From an uncultured Lachnobacterium sp. (GTDB lineage Bacteria; Bacillota; Clostridia; Lachnospirales; Lachnospiraceae), in contig CAMFPD010000003.1 in assembly GCA_945971355.1 (NCBI GenBank), positions 1 through 36,062 on the forward strand: DNA of 36,062 nucleotides, written 5' to 3'. Every line of letters starts with the position of its first letter. The first letter of the stretch is position 1. Position numbers and translations under genes: made by a program. The notes under the pieces were generated by a model. It ran no database searches. It was not told where the DNA came from and saw nothing but the letters and a program-made list of their open reading frames with translations. Positions 9,838 through 17,833 of this stretch are shown one piece after another.

Positions 9838-10941
9838 ATGGACATGGATTTAAATATGCGTGATGCTAAGGATTGTAAATTTGATGCTGTTTCACTTGGA
9901 GAGGTAATGCTCAGACTTGATCCAGGTGAGGGAAGAATTCGTACTGCAAGAAGCTTCAGAGCATGGGAAGGCGGCGGAGAGTACAATGTTGTAAGAGGTC
10001 TTCGCAGATGCTTTGGATTAAACACAGCTGTTATCACAGCATTTGCCCAGAATGAAGTGGGTCTTCTCATGGAGGATTTCATTTTACAGGGTGGTGTTGA
10101 TACATCTCTTATCAAATGGATGCCAACAGATGGAATCGGAAGAGTATGCAGAAATGGTCTTAACTTCACAGAGAGAGGATTTGGAATCAGAGGTGCAGTA
10201 GGATGTTCAGATAGAGCAAATACGGCAATCTCAAAGGCTACACCGGAAGACTTTGATTTCGAGTACATCTTTGGTGAGCTTGGCGTTAGATGGCTTCATA
10301 CAGGCGGAATCTATGCAGCACTTTCAGAGCAGTCATGTGAGACTGTACTTGCTGCAATTAAGACTGCAAAGAAATATGGAACAATTGTATCATATGACTT
10401 AAACTACAGACCTTCTATGTGGAGTGCAATCGGTGGACATGCAAAGGCACAGGAAGTTAACAAGGAAATTGCGAAGTATGTAGATGTAATGATTGGAAAC
10501 GAGGAAGATTTCACAGCATGTCTTGGCTTCGAAATAGAGGGAAATGATGAGAACTTAAAGGAACTCAACATCGACGGCTACAAGAAGATGATCAACGAGG
10601 CTGTTAAGGTATATCCTAACTTCAAGGCAGTTGCAACAACTCTTCGTACTGTTAAGACGGCTACTGTAAATGATTGGTCAGCATTATGTTGGGCAGGTGG
10701 TGAGATTTACAAGGCAAAGCAGTATGATGGACTTGAGATTATGGACAGAGTTGGTGGAGGAGATTCCTTCGCATCAGGACTTATCTATGGTCTTATGACA
10801 ACAGGAGATGCAGAGACAGCAGTTAATTATGGTGCTGCTCACGGAGCACTTGCAATGACAACACCTGGTGATACTACAATGGCTTCAAAGAAAGAGGTTG
10901 AAGCTCTCATGGGTGGAGCAGGAGCAAGAGTGCAGAGATAA
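9838..10941 (+). CDS. kdgK: PfkB-family sugar kinase, probable 2-dehydro-3-deoxygluconokinase
   Basis: SLGEVMLRLDPGEGR...WEGGGEYNVVRGLRRCFG and C-terminal DRVGGGDSFASGLIYGL (PfkB signature). Located between eda and uxaC. Confidence 0.85.
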   Translation: MDMDLNMRDAKDCKFDAVSLGEVMLRLDPGEGRIRTARSFRAWEGGGEYNVVRGLRRCFGLNTAVITAFAQNEVGLLMEDFILQGGVDTSLIKWMPTDGIGRVCRNGLNFTERGFGIRGAVGCSDRANTAISKATPEDFDFEYIFGELGVRWLHTGGIYAALSEQSCETVLAAIKTAKKYGTIVSYDLNYRPSMWSAIGGHAKAQEVNKEIAKYVDVMIGNEEDFTACLGFEIEGNDENLKELNIDGYKKMINEAVKVYPNFKAVATTLRTVKTATVNDWSALCWAGGEIYKAKQYDGLEIMDRVGGGDSFASGLIYGLMTTGDAETAVNYGAAHGALAMTTPGDTTMASKKEVEALMGGAGARVQR

Positions 10942-10962
10942 ATTATAGGAGGAGAAGGCAAG

Positions 10963-12360
10963 ATGAAAAAGTTTATGGACGATAACTTTTTATTGACAAC
11001 TGATACAGCCAGAGCGCTTTATCACAATTATGCCGAGAAGCTTCCGATAATTGATTATCATTGTCATCTGAATCCACAGGAGATATATGAGGATGTCAGG
11101 TATGACAACATAACTCAGGTATGGCTTGGGGCGGATCATTACAAATGGCGTCAGATGAGATCAAATGGAGTAGAAGAAAAGTATATAACAGGAGATGGAT
11201 CTGATAGAGAAAAATTCCAGAAATGGGCAGAAACTCTTGAAAAAGCCATTGGAAATCCCCTTTATCATTGGAGTCATCTGGAGCTTAAGAAGTACTTTGG
11301 ATACGAAGGTCACCTCTGTGGTGATACAGCTCAGGAGGTATGGGACTTAAGTGTAGAAAAGCTTAAGCAGGAAAATATGAGCGCAAGAGGATTAATTCTT
11401 CAGTCAAATGTAGATACTATATGTACAACAGATGATCCAGTGGATTCTCTTGAGTGGCATAAGAAGATTAAAGAAGATGGCTTTCAGGTGAAGGTTCTTC
11501 CAGCTTGGAGACCTGACAAGGCAATGAATATCGAGAAGTCTGATTTTTGTGAGTATATTGCAAAACTTTCACAGGTCAGCGGAGTTGATATTAAGGATTT
11601 TGATTCTTTGATAGAGGCATTGAAGAATCGAATGGATTTCTTTGAGAAGATGGGATGCACCGTTTCCGACCATGGACTTGAGTATGTAATGTACGAGCCA
11701 TATGAATTAGAAGAGGTAAACCATATTTTCGAGAACAGACTTGCAAATGGTGTTCTCTCAAAGATAGAGGAGAGAAAGTACAAGACAGCATTCATGGTTT
11801 CTCTTGGCAGGGAATATGCAAAGAAAAACTGGGTAATGCAGCTTCACTATGGAGTGCAGAGAGATTTGAACAAGAAGATTTTCAACGCACTTGGACCAGA
11901 TGCAGGAATAGATGCAATCAATACTTATAGCTCATCTATTGAGATGGGGCAGTATCTGAATGCATTGGCAATTGATGATAGTTTACCAAAGACAATAATC
12001 TATTCCCTCAACCCAGCAGATAATGCTGCAATTGGAACAGTTATTGGATGTTTCCAGGACAGCTCTGCAGTTGGTAAAATCCAGCACGGAGCGGCATGGT
12101 GGTTCAATGACCACAAGACAGGAATGATGGAGCAGATGACCTCACTTGCTAACTTGGGACTTCTTGGAAACTTTGTAGGAATGCTTACAGATTCACGAAG
12201 CTTCCTATCATATACACGTCATGAGTATTTCAGACGTATCATGTGTGAACTAATCGGAGGATGGGTAGAAAATGGTGAGTACCCTAACGACGAGAAGGCA
12301 CTAAAGCAGATTGTAGAAGGAATATCTTACTACAATTGTAAAAATTATTTTTGCTTCTAA
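10963..12360 (+). CDS. uxaC: Glucuronate isomerase
   Basis: 465 aa. FLLTTDTARALYHNYAEKLPIIDYHCHLNPQEIYED; RGLILQSNVDTICTTDDPVDSLEWH; GMLTDSRSFLSYTRHEYFRRIMCELIG. Confidence 0.96.
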   Translation: MKKFMDDNFLLTTDTARALYHNYAEKLPIIDYHCHLNPQEIYEDVRYDNITQVWLGADHYKWRQMRSNGVEEKYITGDGSDREKFQKWAETLEKAIGNPLYHWSHLELKKYFGYEGHLCGDTAQEVWDLSVEKLKQENMSARGLILQSNVDTICTTDDPVDSLEWHKKIKEDGFQVKVLPAWRPDKAMNIEKSDFCEYIAKLSQVSGVDIKDFDSLIEALKNRMDFFEKMGCTVSDHGLEYVMYEPYELEEVNHIFENRLANGVLSKIEERKYKTAFMVSLGREYAKKNWVMQLHYGVQRDLNKKIFNALGPDAGIDAINTYSSSIEMGQYLNALAIDDSLPKTIIYSLNPADNAAIGTVIGCFQDSSAVGKIQHGAAWWFNDHKTGMMEQMTSLANLGLLGNFVGMLTDSRSFLSYTRHEYFRRIMCELIGGWVENGEYPNDEKALKQIVEGISYYNCKNYFCF

Positions 12361-12401
12361 ATATATATTTATCAAACTTTGCGTTTGAAATTATTATTTC
12401 C

Positions 12402-12432
12402 TGCCGCCTGCAATTTTATATTGCAAGCGGCA
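12402..12432 (+). terminator. Hairpin downstream of uxaC, probable terminator
   Basis: TGCCGC-C-TGCAA-TTTTATA-TTGCA-A-GCGGCA stem followed by TTCTTAATAG (weak T tract). Confidence 0.55.
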
Positions 12433-12482
12433 TTCTTAATAGTTACATATTCGTTTTCTATTTTTGTATTGTATTAATTATA

Positions 12483-12511
12483 TTGACGTGGTAATAATAA
12501 CACTATATAAT
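12483..12511 (+). promoter_or_regulatory. Sigma70-type promoter for toxin-antitoxin module
   Basis: TTGACG (12483-12488), 17-nt spacer, TATAAT (12506-12511). Confidence 0.7.
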
Positions 12512-12515
12512 ATAA

Positions 12516-12532
12516 GTACGAAAAAACGTACG
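12516..12532. promoter_or_regulatory. Inverted repeat, putative YefM/YoeB operator
   Basis: GTACG-AAAAAA-CGTACG just downstream of the -10. Two GTAC cores are 12 bp apart. Confidence 0.5.
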
Positions 12533-12558
12533 AATATTAATGCAGAAAGGAGAGTAAC

Positions 12559-12813
12559 ATGTTAGCTGTAAAGAGTATGGATGTTAGAGATAATTTCAAG
12601 ACTTTATGCGATAAAGTTTTTAATGGAGAAACATTGATTATATCTAGGCCTAAAAATGAAAATATTGTTATGTTATCTGAACATGAATATAATGATATGT
12701 TGAAAGCAAAGAGAAATGCTGAATATCTTACAATGATAGATAAGTCTATGGCTGAAGCTGAAGCGGGTGGGTTTGTTACAAAGACCATTGCAGAATTGGA
12801 GGCAAATGAATAA
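12559..12813 (+). CDS. Type II antitoxin, Phd/YefM family
   Basis: 84 aa. MLAVKSMDVRDNFKTLCDKVFNGETLIISRPKNENIVMLSEHEYNDML is the typical YefM N-terminus. Confidence 0.88.
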   Translation: MLAVKSMDVRDNFKTLCDKVFNGETLIISRPKNENIVMLSEHEYNDMLKAKRNAEYLTMIDKSMAEAEAGGFVTKTIAELEANE

Positions 12814-13074
12814 ATGAATATTGTATTTACTCCTACTGCATGGGAACAGTATACCGATTGGCAGAGGGAAGATAAAAAGATGGTAAGGCGCATCAATGAA
12901 CTCATTAAAGATATTGATCGAAATGGGATGTTAAATGGTATTGGTAAGCCCGAGCCTTTAAAATACCGAAAAGCCATTAGTAGACGAATTACGGAAGAAC
13001 ATAGATTAGTTTATAATATGGATAGTAACCAGAATTTAATTATTTATTCATGTAAATACCACTACGAAGATTAG
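12814..13074 (+). CDS. Type II toxin, Txe/YoeB family mRNA interferase
   Basis: 86 aa. FTPTAWEQYTDWQREDKKMVRRINELIKDIDRNG...GKPEPLKY...RRITEEHRLVYNM...IIYSCKYHYED. Directly adjacent to the antitoxin. Confidence 0.9.
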   Translation: MNIVFTPTAWEQYTDWQREDKKMVRRINELIKDIDRNGMLNGIGKPEPLKYRKAISRRITEEHRLVYNMDSNQNLIIYSCKYHYED

Positions 13075-13109
13075 TAGAAAGAACGAATTAAACATAAAAA
13101 GCAGAGGTA

Positions 13110-14363
13110 ATGAAAATGGATTTTAACAAAAGAAGACAAGAAGTATTTGACAGAATGGTGGAGAATTCAATAGCCATTCTATATTCAGGAATTGAGCATC
13201 ATGTAAGTGCAGATGAGTATGACCTTTTTACAGCTCATGCAAATAGGAACTTCTTCTATCTCACAGGACTCAGAAGAGATAAGATGGCCCTAGTTTTGGA
13301 CAAGGCTGGTGAGGAACCTAAAACACTTCTTTTTATTGAGGAAGCGGATCCGACAATGGAACGTTGGTATGGCCGTAAAGTGACTGTGGACGAGGCAAAG
13401 GGAGTAACTGGCATTGATAAGGTATACTTTATCAGTGAAATCGACAGTGTGATTGATTCAATTATGACAAGGGAGGATGTGTATACAGCTTACTTTGATA
13501 CATATAGGCATCAGAAGGAAGATCTTCCTGACTATAATCTGGTGAAGGCAAATGAGTTTAAGGATTTGTATCCGGCAGTGGCAATCAAAAATCTTTTCCC
13601 ATTTGTGGCAGAGCAGAGAATGCAGAAGGATGAGGATGAAATTGAGGTCACAAAAGAGGCAATTCACCTTACAAATATTGCATTACAGAATGTGCTTACA
13701 AACTTAAAACCAGGTATGTTTGAGTATGAGGCTCAGGCAGATTTTGAGTACAGCATTAGAAGAAATGGGGCAGAACTGGCTGCGTTCCCTACAATTGCAG
13801 GAAGCGGAATTAATGGAACTATGCTTCATTATGATACAAATCAGGATTTGATGGAGGATGGAAGCCTTCTTCTGATGGATCTTGGAGCAAGAGTGAGAGG
13901 ATATAACTCAGATATTACAAGAACTTACCCTGTTAACGGCAAATTCTCAGAGCGTCAGAGAGAAGTGTATGATATTGTTTTAAAAGCAAACAGAACAGTG
14001 CTCAAGAAGGCAAAGCCTGGAATGACAACAGTTGAGCTTAATGACATCTGCAAAAAGGTATTGGCCGAGGGATGCATTAAATTGGGACTTATTGAGAAGG
14101 AAGAGGAAATCGGAAAGTATTATATGCATGGAGTTTCTCACCATCTTGGCATAGATGTTCACGATGTGACTGTTGACTCAAACAAAAAGCTTCGTCCAGG
14201 TGCAATTATTACAGACGAGCCAGGTCTGTATATAGATGAGTGGGAGATTGGAATTCGTATAGAGGACGACCTTCTTATTACAGAGGATGGTGCAATCTGC
14301 CTGTCAGAAGAGATTATGCGAGATGCAGACGAGATTGAGGCATTTATGGCTAAATCTAAATAA
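13110..14363 (+). CDS. Xaa-Pro aminopeptidase (M24 family)
   Basis: 417 aa. M24 metal-site context LLMDLGARVRGYNSDITRTYPVNGKFSERQREVYDIVL; HGVSHHLGIDVHDV; ITDEPGLYI. Start may be 13116. Confidence 0.92.
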   Translation: MKMDFNKRRQEVFDRMVENSIAILYSGIEHHVSADEYDLFTAHANRNFFYLTGLRRDKMALVLDKAGEEPKTLLFIEEADPTMERWYGRKVTVDEAKGVTGIDKVYFISEIDSVIDSIMTREDVYTAYFDTYRHQKEDLPDYNLVKANEFKDLYPAVAIKNLFPFVAEQRMQKDEDEIEVTKEAIHLTNIALQNVLTNLKPGMFEYEAQADFEYSIRRNGAELAAFPTIAGSGINGTMLHYDTNQDLMEDGSLLLMDLGARVRGYNSDITRTYPVNGKFSERQREVYDIVLKANRTVLKKAKPGMTTVELNDICKKVLAEGCIKLGLIEKEEEIGKYYMHGVSHHLGIDVHDVTVDSNKKLRPGAIITDEPGLYIDEWEIGIRIEDDLLITEDGAICLSEEIMRDADEIEAFMAKSK

Positions 14364-14462
14364 TGGCTAAAAAGAAAATACCTTAGCTTTATTGCGATGT
14401 AGAAACTTTCATTATTGGATAATAATGAAAAAGGAATAGATAAGAAAGATGTGGTAGTCACA

Positions 14463-15485
14463 ATGAGAGAAATAATACTTGGAAAAACTGGAATTAAAAC
14501 CTGTCAGAATGCATTTGGAGCACTTCCAATTCAGAGAGTGACAGATATTGAAGAATCTACAAGAATTTTGAGAAGAGCATATGAAGGTGGAATGCGTTTC
14601 TTTGATACAGCCAGAGCCTACAGTGACAGCGAGAAAAAGCTTGGAATAGCCTTTGAGGGAATGCGCGACAAAATATACATAGCTACAAAGACTATGGCTA
14701 AAACTCCAGAGGAATTCTGGAAGCAGCTGGAGGAGTCGCTTACAGCCCTAAAGACGGATTACATAGATATATATCAGTTCCATTGTGTAGGGCAGTGTTT
14801 TGCACCAGGAGATGGAACTGGAATGTATGAGTGTATGGAAGAGGCAAAACGTCAGGGTAAGATAAGACATATTGGTGCAACAGCCCACAATATTGAAGTT
14901 GCCATGGAATGTGCCAAGTCAGGGCTATATGAGACAATACAGTTCCCATTTAGTTATCTGTCGTCAGATAAGGAGCTTGAACTTGTGAAGGAGTGTGAGC
15001 GTCAGAATGTAGGCTATATCGCCATGAAGGGATTAGCAGGAGGTCTTATTCACGATTCAAAGGCTGCAATGGCATTTATGACCCAGTTCGACAATGTACT
15101 TCCAATCTGGGGAATTCAGAAGATGGAGGAGCTTGAGGAGTGGCTTGCATTTATGGATGAGACTCCTGAATATACAGATGATATTAGAGCATATGTGGAA
15201 AAGGAGCGTGTGGAATTAGCGGGAGAATTCTGCAGAGGCTGTGGATATTGTATGCCATGTCCTGCTGGTATCAAAATTAATAACTGTGCCAGAATGTCGC
15301 TTATGATTAGAAGAGCACCTACTGAGGCATGGTTATCTGAGGAATGGCAGGCGGAGATGGAAAAGATTGAAAACTGTCTCAATTGCGGAAAGTGTAAGAG
15401 TAAGTGCCCATATGAGCTTAATACTCCAGAGCTATTAAGAAAGAATCTGGAGGATTACAGGAGCTTTATAAAGGAAAACAAATAG
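14463..15485 (+). CDS. Aldo/keto reductase with C-terminal 4Fe-4S ferredoxin-like domain
   Basis: AKR core (FFDTARAYSDSEKKLG; DYIDIYQFHCVG) plus C-terminal CRGCGYCMPCPAGIKINNC and CLNCGKCKSKCPYELNTPELL. Start 14463 preferred over the ORF-track start 14415. Confidence 0.9.
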   Translation: MREIILGKTGIKTCQNAFGALPIQRVTDIEESTRILRRAYEGGMRFFDTARAYSDSEKKLGIAFEGMRDKIYIATKTMAKTPEEFWKQLEESLTALKTDYIDIYQFHCVGQCFAPGDGTGMYECMEEAKRQGKIRHIGATAHNIEVAMECAKSGLYETIQFPFSYLSSDKELELVKECERQNVGYIAMKGLAGGLIHDSKAAMAFMTQFDNVLPIWGIQKMEELEEWLAFMDETPEYTDDIRAYVEKERVELAGEFCRGCGYCMPCPAGIKINNCARMSLMIRRAPTEAWLSEEWQAEMEKIENCLNCGKCKSKCPYELNTPELLRKNLEDYRSFIKENK

Positions 15486-15504
15486 TTCTAGAAGAGGTGC
15501 ATAT

Positions 15505-16716
15505 TTGATACAGAAAAAGAAAATTAAAGTTGTAGGATTGATTACCCTGATAATTATGATTGTCGGTAACGTGACCGGCTGTGGCCTGGAAAAGGTTGCT
15601 GATTTCTTTGGTACAAGTGTAGAAAAGGCTGACGCAAATAGTGCAAATATTCCAGATAGTACAGAAAATATAAACAATACAGACAATACGAATTCTTCGG
15701 AAAAAGCAGGGGATAGCAATGTGGCAGAATCTGAGACAGAAACAGAACCAGAACAGTTAGTGCAGACTATCACTATCTCTGCTACAGGCGATTGTACGCT
15801 GGGAAAGACACAGCAGCATGATTATTATGGAAGCTTTTATTCATATTATGATAATTATGGTGAGGATTATTTTTTCTCAGGAGTAAAGGATATATTCGAG
15901 AAGGACACGTTTACACTTGTTAACCTTGAGTGTGTTCTGACAACTTCAACAGACAGGGTGGAAAAGACATACAACCTAAAGGGTGAGCCAGAGTATGCAG
16001 GTATATTAACATCAGGGGCAATAGAAGGCTGCAGTCTGGGAAATAATCATACCTACGATTACGGTGAGAGTAGTCATACTGATACGGAAAACGCATTGGA
16101 AGAGGAGGGCGTCATGTATGCCTTTCAAGACCATATCGGAACGTATACCACAGAGGATGGACTTGTGATAGGTGTAGTTTCCGCAAATCTTTTATCAATG
16201 AGCAGTACATATGAGGACTACCTCTACAATGGAATTTCATCCCTCAAGGAACAAGGGGCTGATGTTATTATAGCCAGCTGCCACTGGGGAATAGAGAGAG
16301 AATATTATCCGAATGATTACCAAAGAAATCTGGCTCATGGTCTGGTAGATGCAGGAGCAGACCTTGTAATCGGAAGTCATCCACATGTGTTGCAGGGGGT
16401 AGAAGTGTATAATGGAAAGGTTATCTGCTACAGTCTCGGAAATTTTTGTTTCGGAGCAAACAGAAATCCGAATGACAAAAACACTATGATATATCAGCAG
16501 ACCTTCACATTTGTGGACGGGCAGATGCAGACAGACATTAACGCAGGTATAATTCCATGTACCTTAAGTTCTACAGATTCCTGCAATGACTTTAAACCTA
16601 CTGTTGCTTCCGATGAAAGGAAACAGGCAATAATTGACAAGGTCAATGAATATTCTTCACCTTACAGTGAAATTTCTTTTGACAGTGAGGGGAAACTGAT
16701 TTATACTTTGCCTTAA
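15505..16716 (+). CDS. CapA-family (poly-gamma-glutamate capsule biosynthesis-like) lipoprotein
   Basis: 403 aa. Lipobox-like signal (IIMIVGNVTGCG), N/S/T/E-rich linker, then PGA_cap-like core: SATGDCTLGK...LVNLECVLT...SLGNNHTYDYG...IASCHWGIEREYYPN...VIGSHPHVLQGVEVYNGKVICYSLGNFCFG. TTG start. Confidence 0.88.
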   Translation: MIQKKKIKVVGLITLIIMIVGNVTGCGLEKVADFFGTSVEKADANSANIPDSTENINNTDNTNSSEKAGDSNVAESETETEPEQLVQTITISATGDCTLGKTQQHDYYGSFYSYYDNYGEDYFFSGVKDIFEKDTFTLVNLECVLTTSTDRVEKTYNLKGEPEYAGILTSGAIEGCSLGNNHTYDYGESSHTDTENALEEEGVMYAFQDHIGTYTTEDGLVIGVVSANLLSMSSTYEDYLYNGISSLKEQGADVIIASCHWGIEREYYPNDYQRNLAHGLVDAGADLVIGSHPHVLQGVEVYNGKVICYSLGNFCFGANRNPNDKNTMIYQQTFTFVDGQMQTDINAGIIPCTLSSTDSCNDFKPTVASDERKQAIIDKVNEYSSPYSEISFDSEGKLIYTLP

Positions 16717-16745
16717 TAAAGTGATAAAGACAAAGGAGATATGTT

Positions 16746-17345
16746 ATGAATATAGTATGTTTGGACTTAGAGGGCGTTCTTGTACCTGAAATATGGATTG
16801 CATTTGCAGAGGCAAGTGGAATTCCTGAATTGAAAAGAACAACAAGAGATGAGCCAGACTATGATAAGCTTATGAACTGGAGACTTGGAATATTAAAGGA
16901 GCGTGGACTTGGTTTGAAAGAAATCCAGGAGACAATTGCAAAAATTGATCCAATCCCAGGTGCTAAGGAATTCCTTGATGAACTTAGAAGTATGACTCAG
17001 GTGATTATTATCTCAGATACCTTCACCCAGTTTGCAAGTCCACTTATGGAGAAGCTGGGATGGCCAACAATTTTCTGCAACTCATTGGAGGTAGCAGAAG
17101 ATGGAGAAATCACAGGCTTTAAGATGAGATGTGAGCAGTCAAAGCTTACAACGGTAAAGGCACTTCAGTCTATTGGATATGAAACAATTGCAAGTGGAGA
17201 CAGCCACAATGACTTGGGAATGATTCGTGCCAGCAAGGCAGGCTTTTTATTCAAGAGTACAGACCAGATTAAGGCTGACAATCCTGACCTTGAGGCTTTT
17301 GAGACATATGATGAACTCATGGCTGCAATCAAAAAGGTTTTATAA
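16746..17345 (+). CDS. thrH: HAD phosphatase, ThrH-like phosphoserine phosphatase / homoserine phosphotransferase
   Basis: 199 aa. MNIVCLDLEGVLVPEIWIAFAEASGI; IIISDTFTQFASPLMEKLGWP; GDSHNDLGMIRASKAGFLFKS. Confidence 0.88.
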   Translation: MNIVCLDLEGVLVPEIWIAFAEASGIPELKRTTRDEPDYDKLMNWRLGILKERGLGLKEIQETIAKIDPIPGAKEFLDELRSMTQVIIISDTFTQFASPLMEKLGWPTIFCNSLEVAEDGEITGFKMRCEQSKLTTVKALQSIGYETIASGDSHNDLGMIRASKAGFLFKSTDQIKADNPDLEAFETYDELMAAIKKVL

Positions 17346-17357
17346 TTGAATTACATG

Positions 17358-17392
17358 GAGCTTTGTGCAGATGACTGCACAAGGCTCTTTTT
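17358..17392 (+). terminator. Rho-independent terminator after thrH
   Basis: GAGCtTTGTGCAG-ATGA-CTGCACAAgGCTC followed by TTTTT. Confidence 0.8.
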
Positions 17393-17471
17393 GTTGTTTG
17401 TTTCAAAACCCAAATACTTCGTGTAGTTATTTACCCAAAGTGGCAAAGATAACATCCGACTGAAAAAAGTC

Positions 17472-17499
17472 TTGACATTGTAGTGGGAGAATGTATAAT
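17472..17499 (+). promoter_or_regulatory. Sigma70-type promoter of metal-efflux operon
   Basis: TTGACA (17472-17477), 16-nt spacer, TATAAT (17494-17499). Confidence 0.75.
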
Positions 17500-17507
17500 A
17501 GAATTAA

Positions 17508-17531
17508 ACATATGAATAAATGTTCATATGT
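17508..17531. promoter_or_regulatory. ArsR/SmtB-type operator
   Basis: Perfect inverted repeat ACATATGAA-TAAATG-TTCATATGT, 8 nt downstream of the -10; resembles the ATATGAA..TTCATAT operators of SmtB/CzrA-type repressors. Confidence 0.75.
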
Positions 17532-17580
17532 AATTGCGATAAATATATGAATTAAGAATGCATTGAAGGGAGAACATATT

Positions 17581-17799
17581 ATGAAGAAAACTTACAAGAT
17601 TGAGGTTGATTGTGCAAACTGTGCTAACAAGATGGAGGAGGCAGCTAAGAAAACAGCTGGTGTAGCTGATGCAACAGTAAACTTTATGGCGCTCAAGATG
17701 ATTGTGGAATTTGATGAGGGACAGGATCCAAAAACAGTTATGAAAGAGGTATTAAAGAACTGTAAGAAGGTTGAGGACGACTGCGAGATTTTCTTCTAA
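17581..17799 (+). CDS. Stand-alone heavy-metal-associated (HMA) domain protein
   Basis: MKKTYKIEVDCANCANKMEEAAKKTAGVADATVNFMALKMIVEF: ferredoxin-like HMA fold with CxxC. ORF track extends to 17563. Confidence 0.88.
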   Translation: MKKTYKIEVDCANCANKMEEAAKKTAGVADATVNFMALKMIVEFDEGQDPKTVMKEVLKNCKKVEDDCEIFF

Positions 17800-17833
17800 G
17801 GTAACAAGGAACCTTTATATGGAGGCATGTAAT

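Noticed and set aside
9612-10268. 218-aa - strand ORF opposite eda/kdgK
   Set aside because: Antisense to two confidently assigned genes. Low-complexity Ser/Pro/Leu-rich translation typical of a shadow ORF; the same applies to 9171-9611, 33729-34208, 29193-29729, 19300-19776 and other antisense ORFs.
12559-13074. TA module as a mobile island boundary
   Set aside because: It sits between uxaC and a peptidase gene with no flanking direct repeats or recombinase; no island evidence.
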